A stretch of DNA of 10,575 nucleotides from Flavobacteriales bacterium UBA2040 (lineage in GTDB: Bacteria; Bacteroidota; Bacteroidia; Flavobacteriales_D; Crocinitomicaceae), in contig DDBE01000186.1 in NCBI GenBank assembly GCA_002332715.1, forward strand, positions 5,371 through 15,945, in the 5' to 3' direction. Below, in pieces: positions 7,388 to 10,575 of this stretch. Positions within the stretch are counted from its first letter, which is position 1, and the number at the start of each line of letters is the position of its first letter. The notes beneath the pieces were generated by a model. That model searched no databases, was not told the origin of the DNA, and saw only the letters and a program-made list of their open reading frames with translations. The position numbers were made by a program, and so were the translations under genes.

Positions 7388-7822
7388 ATGTATTCAGCAC
7401 TTTCACACTCGCACTCAGGACTAAGATGGGTCGTTTTAATTTTATTGGTTTTTGCAATTTTTAATGCATCAACACGAAAAACCGTTTACGAGAAAAAGGA
7501 CAAAATGATTTACCTTTTGTCAATGGTGTTTTTACACATCCAATTGCTGATCGGGTTGATCTTGTATTTCATGTCAGATAAAGTGTCTTTCGCTTCCGGG
7601 TGGATGAAAGAACCACTCTACCGTTTTTATGGAATGGAGCATTTTCTCGGTATGTTGATCGCTATTATTTTGGTTACTATCGGTAGAAAAAAAGCAGAAA
7701 AGGCAACAGTACCAGCGAAGAAGCATAAAATAATTCGCGTTTATTATGTGATTGGATTGCTCATCGTTCTAGTAAGTATTCCTTGGCCATTTAGAGAAGC
7801 ACTTTTAGGAAAATGGTTTTAA
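7388..7822 (+). CDS. Four-helix membrane protein with conserved histidines, cytochrome-b-like
   Basis: A 144-residue integral membrane protein with four predicted helices at about 13-27, 42-62, 83-99 and 116-133. Histidines sit at or in the helices: H7 and H9 (HSHSGLRW), H50 (FLHIQLLIGL) and H85 (MEHFLGML). Similar small proteins in Flavobacteriia are usually annotated as cytochrome B, and the histidines could bind heme, but I cannot confirm this. The family end motif IPWPFR followed by GKWF is present. The stop overlaps the start of a cytochrome c lipoprotein by 10 bases, which supports a role in electron transfer. The start at 7388 is the first ATG and begins 105 bases from the divergent amidohydrolase operon. 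Heme binding is an inference, and the redox partner is unknown. Confidence 0.8.
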   Translation: MYSALSHSHSGLRWVVLILLVFAIFNASTRKTVYEKKDKMIYLLSMVFLHIQLLIGLILYFMSDKVSFASGWMKEPLYRFYGMEHFLGMLIAIILVTIGRKKAEKATVPAKKHKIIRVYYVIGLLIVLVSIPWPFREALLGKWF

Positions 7823-8139
7823 AAGGAATAACATTTTTTGTTCTAACACTCCTCTTCATTTCTTGTAAACCGCCAGCTGGTGATTGTGAAGAATGTGAAG
7901 CGGAAGACGAATACACTGGCAAAAGTCTGTTTATGGATCAATGCCTCAGTTGTCACGGAGAAGATGGTAAGCTTGGCAATTCGGGAGCAAAAGATTTAAG
8001 CATATCCAAATTGACACCCGATGAAATTAAAGAGGTGCTCAGCGAAGGAAAAGGAGCGATGCCTCCAGCATTAGAGTTGTTAGCGGATCCAAATCATATG
8101 GATTCTGTGGTGCAATTCGTTCAAAGTTTACGAAAATAA
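7813..8139 (+). CDS. Lipoprotein monoheme cytochrome c
   Basis: A small electron carrier, 108 residues long. The N-terminus MVLKGITFFVLTLLFISC is a lipoprotein signal with a lipobox-like end at C18, so the mature protein is probably lipid-anchored facing the periplasm. The class I heme site CLSCH (C44, C47, H48) is followed by a likely axial methionine in GAMPP (M83), giving His/Met coordination. Before the heme domain is an acidic stretch with a second cysteine pair, CEEC (C25, C28), which has no following His and so is not a heme site. The start overlaps the upstream membrane protein gene by 10 bases, and AGGA at 7807-7810 is a close-spaced Shine-Dalgarno candidate. The stop overlaps the hflX start by one base. 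It probably passes electrons to or from the upstream b-like protein. Confidence 0.92.
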   Translation: MVLKGITFFVLTLLFISCKPPAGDCEECEAEDEYTGKSLFMDQCLSCHGEDGKLGNSGAKDLSISKLTPDEIKEVLSEGKGAMPPALELLADPNHMDSVVQFVQSLRK

Positions 8140-9338
8140 TGAGTCTACACGAAGGACATGTTACGGTTGATTATAGAGAAGAAAGGGCTGTTTTGGTTGG
8201 TATCATCCACGGAACAATCACGGAAGATCAAGCCGCAGAATATCTTGATGAATTAGAATTTCTCGCCGAAACGGCAGGTGCTCTTACGGTTCAAAAGTTT
8301 ACTCAGAAGCTTCCATATCCAAATCCAAAAACATTTGTAGGAACGGGAAAACTGACTGAAATTCATGAATTTATCGTGTCAAATGATATCGAAGTTGTTA
8401 TTTTTGATGATGAACTATCTCCTTCGCAATTGAGAAATATTGAAAAACGACTGGAGATTAAAATCTTGGACAGAAACAATCTGATTCTGGATATTTTTGC
8501 CAGTCGTGCAAGAACTTCACATGCGAAATCACAGGTCGAACTGGCGCAGATGCAATACTTGTTGCCACGTTTGACTAGAATGTGGACTCACCTCGATCGA
8601 CAAAAAGGAGGAATCGGGATGAGAGGTCCGGGGGAATCGGAAATTGAAACGGATAGACGAATCATTCAACAGAAAATTTCCCTTCTGAAAGTAAAGTTGA
8701 AAGCCATCGATAAACAGATGGAAGTGCAGCGAGGAAATCGTGGTCAATTGGTGCGAGTTGCCCTTGTTGGGTATACCAATGTTGGAAAAAGCACCATCAT
8801 GAATTTATTGAGTAAAAGCGATGTTTTTGCCGAGAATAAATTGTTCGCAACGCTGGATACAACGGTTAGAAAGGTGGTGATACACAATCTACCCTTCTTG
8901 CTTTCGGATACCGTAGGTTTCATCCGAAAACTACCGCATCAGTTAGTAGAATCTTTCAAATCGACTTTGGATGAGGTGCGCGAAGCCGATCTGTTGGTGC
9001 ATGTACTCGATATTTCTCATCCCAATTTTGAGGACCATTTCAATGTGGTAAAAGAAACTCTAGCCGAGATTGATTATACGGAAAAACCGGTGGTTCTTGT
9101 TCTTAATAAACTGGATGCCTATCAACCCGAAGAGCTCGAAGACGAAGAGACAGGGAAAATGTACATTCCTTCTATTGCCGAAATGAAGAAAACATGGATG
9201 GCAAAATTAGAGGATAAGAATTGTGTGTTTATCTCAGCCCAAACGAAGGAAAATGTCGACGAGTTCAAAGAAACGTTGTACGAAGAGGTGAAGCAAATTT
9301 TTAAGGTTCGATATCCATATAATGATTTTCTGTATTAA
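8139..9338 (+). CDS. hflX: GTPase HflX
   Basis: Ribosome-associated GTPase of the Obg-HflX group. In E. coli it splits stalled 70S ribosomes, especially after heat stress. The N-terminal HflX domain carries the glycine-rich FVGTGK segment (66-71) and leads into a linker helix region with the family motif GMRGPGESEIETDRR (160-174). The GTPase domain has all signatures: the P-loop GYTNVGKST (211-219), a conserved TLDTT switch I (238-242), DTVGF (257-261), NKLD (323-326) and SAQ (366-368). At 399 residues it is normal for bacteria. Its ATG shares one base with the stop of the cytochrome c gene (TAATG), so translation is probably coupled by reinitiation. The short C-terminal tail after the GTPase fold matches the Bacteroidota form. 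No hairpin terminator is visible directly behind it. Confidence 0.97.
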   Translation: MSLHEGHVTVDYREERAVLVGIIHGTITEDQAAEYLDELEFLAETAGALTVQKFTQKLPYPNPKTFVGTGKLTEIHEFIVSNDIEVVIFDDELSPSQLRNIEKRLEIKILDRNNLILDIFASRARTSHAKSQVELAQMQYLLPRLTRMWTHLDRQKGGIGMRGPGESEIETDRRIIQQKISLLKVKLKAIDKQMEVQRGNRGQLVRVALVGYTNVGKSTIMNLLSKSDVFAENKLFATLDTTVRKVVIHNLPFLLSDTVGFIRKLPHQLVESFKSTLDEVREADLLVHVLDISHPNFEDHFNVVKETLAEIDYTEKPVVLVLNKLDAYQPEELEDEETGKMYIPSIAEMKKTWMAKLEDKNCVFISAQTKENVDEFKETLYEEVKQIFKVRYPYNDFLY

Positions 9339-9390
9339 ATGGCTGATCTAATTTTTTTGGGAGTGACGTAAGGTGTATTCTGTGATTTTT

Positions 9391-9525
9391 GAACACGGAT
9401 GACGCGTATTTGTTCAAATAAGATGTATGATTTTATTTCTAAGTCAATTACTACCGTACAGCGTATTATCCTCCACATAAAATCCGCGAAAATCCTACAA
9501 AATCTGTGTCATCTGCGTTACTGAA
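9391..9525. repeat. Degenerate 10-base periodic intergenic repeat with a diverged inverted copy
   Basis: Between hflX and the next gene, four related units start at 9482, 9492, 9502 and 9511 (ATCCGCGAAA, ATCCTACAAA, ATCTGTGTC, ATCTGCGTTA), a spacing of 10, 10 and 9 bases. On the left side, 9391-9406 read on the reverse strand is CGCGTCATCCGTGTTC, which resembles the right-hand part of the array (GTCATCTGCGTT at 9508-9519) in opposite orientation. About 75 bases lie between the two parts. No gene fits the gap of 254 bases. From memory, similar ATCTGTG/ATCCGCG strings occur between genes in many Bacteroidota genomes. The function is unknown. Confidence 0.5.
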
Positions 9526-9542
9526 CCCAATAGATACTAAAT

Positions 9543-9574
9543 AAAAAAGCCCTCAGTTAAATAACCAAGGGCTT
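9543..9574 (-). terminator. Intrinsic terminator of the gliding-motility-type gene
   Basis: AAGCCCT at 9547-9553 pairs with AGGGCTT at 9568-9574. A short inner pairing (GTTA with TAAC, 9556-9559 and 9562-9565) extends the stem past a small internal loop. Read on the reverse strand, the stem is followed by a run of T residues (9548-9543). This suits the reverse-strand gene that stops at 9593. The forward side lacks a T run directly after the stem, so it is a poor terminator for hflX. Confidence 0.75.
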
Positions 9575-9592
9575 CACACTAAAATATTTTAT

Positions 9593-10575
9593 TTATCTCG
9601 TTACATGCAGGAATCCCTGTCCTGGGATTTCACTTCCATCTTGCGCATATAGCACGAACTTATAGAAATAGACGCCATCTTCAGCATTATTTCCAGATTT
9701 CGTTTTCCCATCCCAAATGGGGTTTGGACTAGAATCTTCAAACATTACATTTCCCCAACGATTCAAAATAATTAAATCTATTTTGTCAACGTTCTCGGTT
9801 TCTATAAACCAGAAGTCATTGGCTTGATCGCCATTTGGAGAAATTACATTTGGCACTTCCCAAATCGGCGGGTAAATAACAGAAACATTGATTTTTAAAG
9901 TCGTCGTATCGTTGCAACCTCCACCTTGAGAAGCGATTAAGGTCACCGTAAATTCACCCGCAGTTGTGTAGAGACTTTGAACAGCCGATAAATCATTTGT
10001 TGTCGTGGTCAATCCGTTGCCGAAGTCCCAAAAATAAGTGACGCCATTTTGACTTAAATTGCTGAAAGTAACATTAAGAGGGGCCAAACCTGAACTTGGA
10101 TTTGCCGACATTGCTGCGACTGGTGGATTCAATGCGGTAACTTGAATACTATCACTTGCGCTACACACATCATCCGTTACGGTCAAGTAATACCAACCTG
10201 GGTTTAGGTTATTCCATACACTATTGGTCGAAGAATTTGAATTGTTTGTGCCTGGACCATTCCAAGCATACGTCACTGTACCATTGACGGCAGTTTGCCC
10301 AATTACTCCTGCGGAAACTCCTCCTGTTGGATTACAAAAGTTGGAAGCCGTCATAGAAATGGGGTTTATTTCAAGAGACTGATCAACTATTAAAACCCCA
10401 TTTGCAGTTGCTGTATTGGCACATCCGTCAGTAACTGTCACGCTAAAAGGAATGGTTTCGCCGTTTACTCCATTGTCACCAATATTGAAGGTGGTGCCCG
10501 TCGAGCCATCACTCCAAACATAATTATAAGGATTTGGAGCATTTGTATTCATGACGACATTCGCAGTTACAGAAC
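9593..10575 (-). CDS. PKD-containing protein with gliding-motility-type C-terminal domain (partial, 5' end off the right edge)
   Basis: The frame is open to the window edge, so the ATG at 10552 is internal and the true start is missing. The visible part is 326 residues. Numbered from that ATG, residues 1-55 and about 58-140 look like two Ig-like or SprB-type repeats (each with a cysteine in TDGCA or TDDVCSA). Residues about 143-223 are a PKD domain (FWDFGNG, then TTAGEFTVTL). Residues about 230-319 are a gliding-motility-associated C-terminal domain: PNVISPNGDQANDFW, ILNRWGNVMFE, IWDGK and EDGVYFYKF. That last domain is the type B sorting signal for the type IX secretion system, so the protein should be secreted or placed on the cell surface. 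It could be an adhesin; the name of the family does not prove a role in gliding. A terminator follows the stop. Confidence 0.93.
   Translation of the reverse strand, partial: SVTANVVMNTNAPNPYNYVWSDGSTGTTFNIGDNGVNGETIPFSVTVTDGCANTATANGVLIVDQSLEINPISMTASNFCNPTGGVSAGVIGQTAVNGTVTYAWNGPGTNNSNSSTNSVWNNLNPGWYYLTVTDDVCSASDSIQVTALNPPVAAMSANPSSGLAPLNVTFSNLSQNGVTYFWDFGNGLTTTTNDLSAVQSLYTTAGEFTVTLIASQGGGCNDTTTLKINVSVIYPPIWEVPNVISPNGDQANDFWFIETENVDKIDLIILNRWGNVMFEDSSPNPIWDGKTKSGNNAEDGVYFYKFVLYAQDGSEIPGQGFLHVTR

Noticed and set aside
9339..9371. ATG directly after the hflX stop
   Set aside because: The frame ends after 10 codons (MADLIFLGVT) and is not a credible gene.
9482..9520. CRISPR array as an explanation of the periodic repeat
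   Set aside because: Units are about 10 bases with no spacers and diverged sequence, and no cas genes are nearby.
1..10575. Mobile element, prophage or defence island
   Set aside because: No transposase, integrase, phage or nuclease genes, terminal repeats or tRNA attachment sites were seen; the genes are housekeeping or typical of the lineage.

Overview
The window looks like chromosomal DNA of a free-living Bacteroidota, most likely of the class Flavobacteriia. Three things point there. A large exported protein ends in a gliding-motility-type C-terminal domain, the cargo signal of the type IX secretion system. Several starts are preceded by TAnnTTTG boxes, the -7 element of the Bacteroidota sigma factor, rather than by an E. 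coli-type -10 box. The coding DNA is AT-rich, with few clear Shine-Dalgarno sites. I cannot fix the genus from this sequence. I see no mobile element, CRISPR array, tRNA or rRNA.

Layout. At the left edge lie the first 15 codons of a reverse-strand exported protein, then trpS (tryptophanyl-tRNA synthetase), also on the reverse strand. Diverging from trpS are plsC (1-acyl-glycerol-3-phosphate acyltransferase) and gatC (small subunit of the tRNA-dependent amidotransferase). gatC converges on a superoxide dismutase gene across a strong two-way terminator. Next is a reverse-strand two-gene operon of periplasmic amidohydrolases. The upstream gene encodes a 1001-residue double-domain protein and the downstream gene a 427-residue single-domain protein, with a 3-base gap between them. 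Of the three amidohydrolase domains, only the C-terminal half of the large protein keeps the metal-binding residues.

Diverging from that operon is a tightly overlapping forward unit: a four-helix membrane protein with conserved histidines (cytochrome-b-like), a lipoprotein cytochrome c, and hflX, a ribosome-associated GTPase. A 254-base gap follows. It holds a degenerate 10-base periodic repeat, with a diverged inverted copy on its other side, and a terminator for the last gene. That last gene, cut by the right edge, encodes the C-terminal part of a large PKD-containing surface or secreted protein.

Most genes are ordinary housekeeping genes. The parts most worth following up are the amidohydrolase pair with two apparently inactive domains, the cytochrome pair translationally chained to hflX, the cysteine-rich hairpin in the superoxide dismutase, and the intergenic repeat.
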